A stretch of DNA of 5,549 nt from Blautia sp. AF19-10LB (GTDB lineage: Bacteria; Bacillota; Clostridia; Lachnospirales; Lachnospiraceae): assembly GCF_003461245.1 (NCBI RefSeq), contig NZ_QTWS01000074.1, positions 1 to 5,549 on the forward strand. The letters are read 5' to 3'. Every line of letters begins with the position of its first letter. The first letter of the stretch is position 1. A model generated the notes under the pieces. It saw nothing but the letters and a program-made list of their open reading frames with translations. It did not search any database and was not told where the DNA came from. Shown here piece after piece: positions 5,404-5,549 of this stretch. The position numbers were made by a program, and so were the translations under genes.

Positions 5404-5420
5404 GTAGTAATTAATACTAC
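5404..5420. promoter_or_regulatory. 17-bp palindrome, candidate operator upstream of hemolysin III gene
   Basis: GTAGTA (5404-5409) and TACTAC (5415-5420) are perfect inverted arms around ATTAA. It lies about 50 bases upstream of the hemolysin III start, where a repressor site would be expected. No promoter with a good -35/-10 pair is clear around it, and no regulator is encoded in the window. There is no T-run next to it, so it is unlikely to be a terminator. Confidence 0.45.
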
Positions 5421-5549
5421 ATATTAAGTATATTGAAACTATACTGCATTTATACATAAAAGTAAAGAGCTAATTTAGGAATTTTAGGATAATAAGCGGG
5501 AATCCTCGGCAATTCAATTACCGAGATGAAAGCGCAGGAGTGTGCGTAT
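5421..5549. other. Region with no supported gene; two small hairpins at the window edge
   Basis: The stretch is AT-rich up to about 5495, then changes in character. CTCGG (5505-5509) and CCGAG (5521-5525) form a hairpin, with AATT/AATT inside able to extend it across one C/A mismatch. CGCA (5533-5536) and TGCG (5543-5546) form a second small stem. This could be the start of a structured leader RNA. An ATG at 5526 opens a short frame to the window edge but has no ribosome site. I match no known riboswitch class to it. Confidence 0.3.

Noticed and set aside
5542..5549. GTGCG as a group II intron 5' boundary
   Set aside because: A five-base match at the window edge, with no other intron structure visible, is not evidence.

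Overview
The window looks like chromosomal DNA from a spore-forming, low-to-mid GC Gram-positive bacterium of class Clostridia, and a gut Lachnospiraceae-type organism is the best guess. The reasons are a compact multi-tRNA cluster with no encoded CCA ends, strong AGGAGG-type ribosome sites, and a SpoIID-like gene followed by a SpoIIQ-like gene. That assignment is inference from gene content and style, with no database comparison behind it.

Layout. Bases 1-575 hold six tRNA genes on the + strand: Val(TAC, 5' end cut off), Tyr(GTA), Thr(TGT), initiator Met(CAT), Phe(GAA) and Lys(TTT). A rho-independent terminator at 588-616 closes the cluster. The Phe-Lys spacer is unusually long and holds three consecutive inverted repeats. 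A small predicted secreted protein of unknown function follows (725-1033, +). Converging on it is a membrane-anchored metallophosphoesterase (1100-2302, -) with a near-perfect sigma-A promoter at 2357-2385 and its own terminator at 1041-1088.

Divergent from the phosphoesterase is the most biologically interesting part, a SpoIID-like gene (2451-3293, +) followed by a SpoIIQ-like LytM/M23 gene (3403-4233, +). In other endospore formers these act in peptidoglycan remodelling during engulfment (SpoIID) and in the forespore-mother cell channel (SpoIIQ with SpoIIIAH). Here both appear altered at their active sites. The glutamate expected to be catalytic in SpoIID aligns to Gln, and every zinc ligand of the M23 fold is replaced in the SpoIIQ-like protein. 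A good sigma-E-like promoter (GTCATATT, 14 bases, AATACAAA) lies just upstream of the SpoIIQ-like gene, which would suggest mother-cell expression.

After that pair, a consensus-like sigma-A promoter (4252-4280) fires straight into a terminator hairpin (4283-4339), so it could make a roughly 54-nt RNA or act as an attenuated leader for the next gene. That gene is a small GIY-YIG (UPF0213-type) protein (4412-4654, +). It converges with a hemolysin III/PAQR-like seven-helix membrane protein (4688-5353, -), whose last codons lie inside its own terminator hairpin and whose upstream region carries a 17-bp palindrome. The last ~130 bases hold no gene I can support, only two small hairpins at the window edge.
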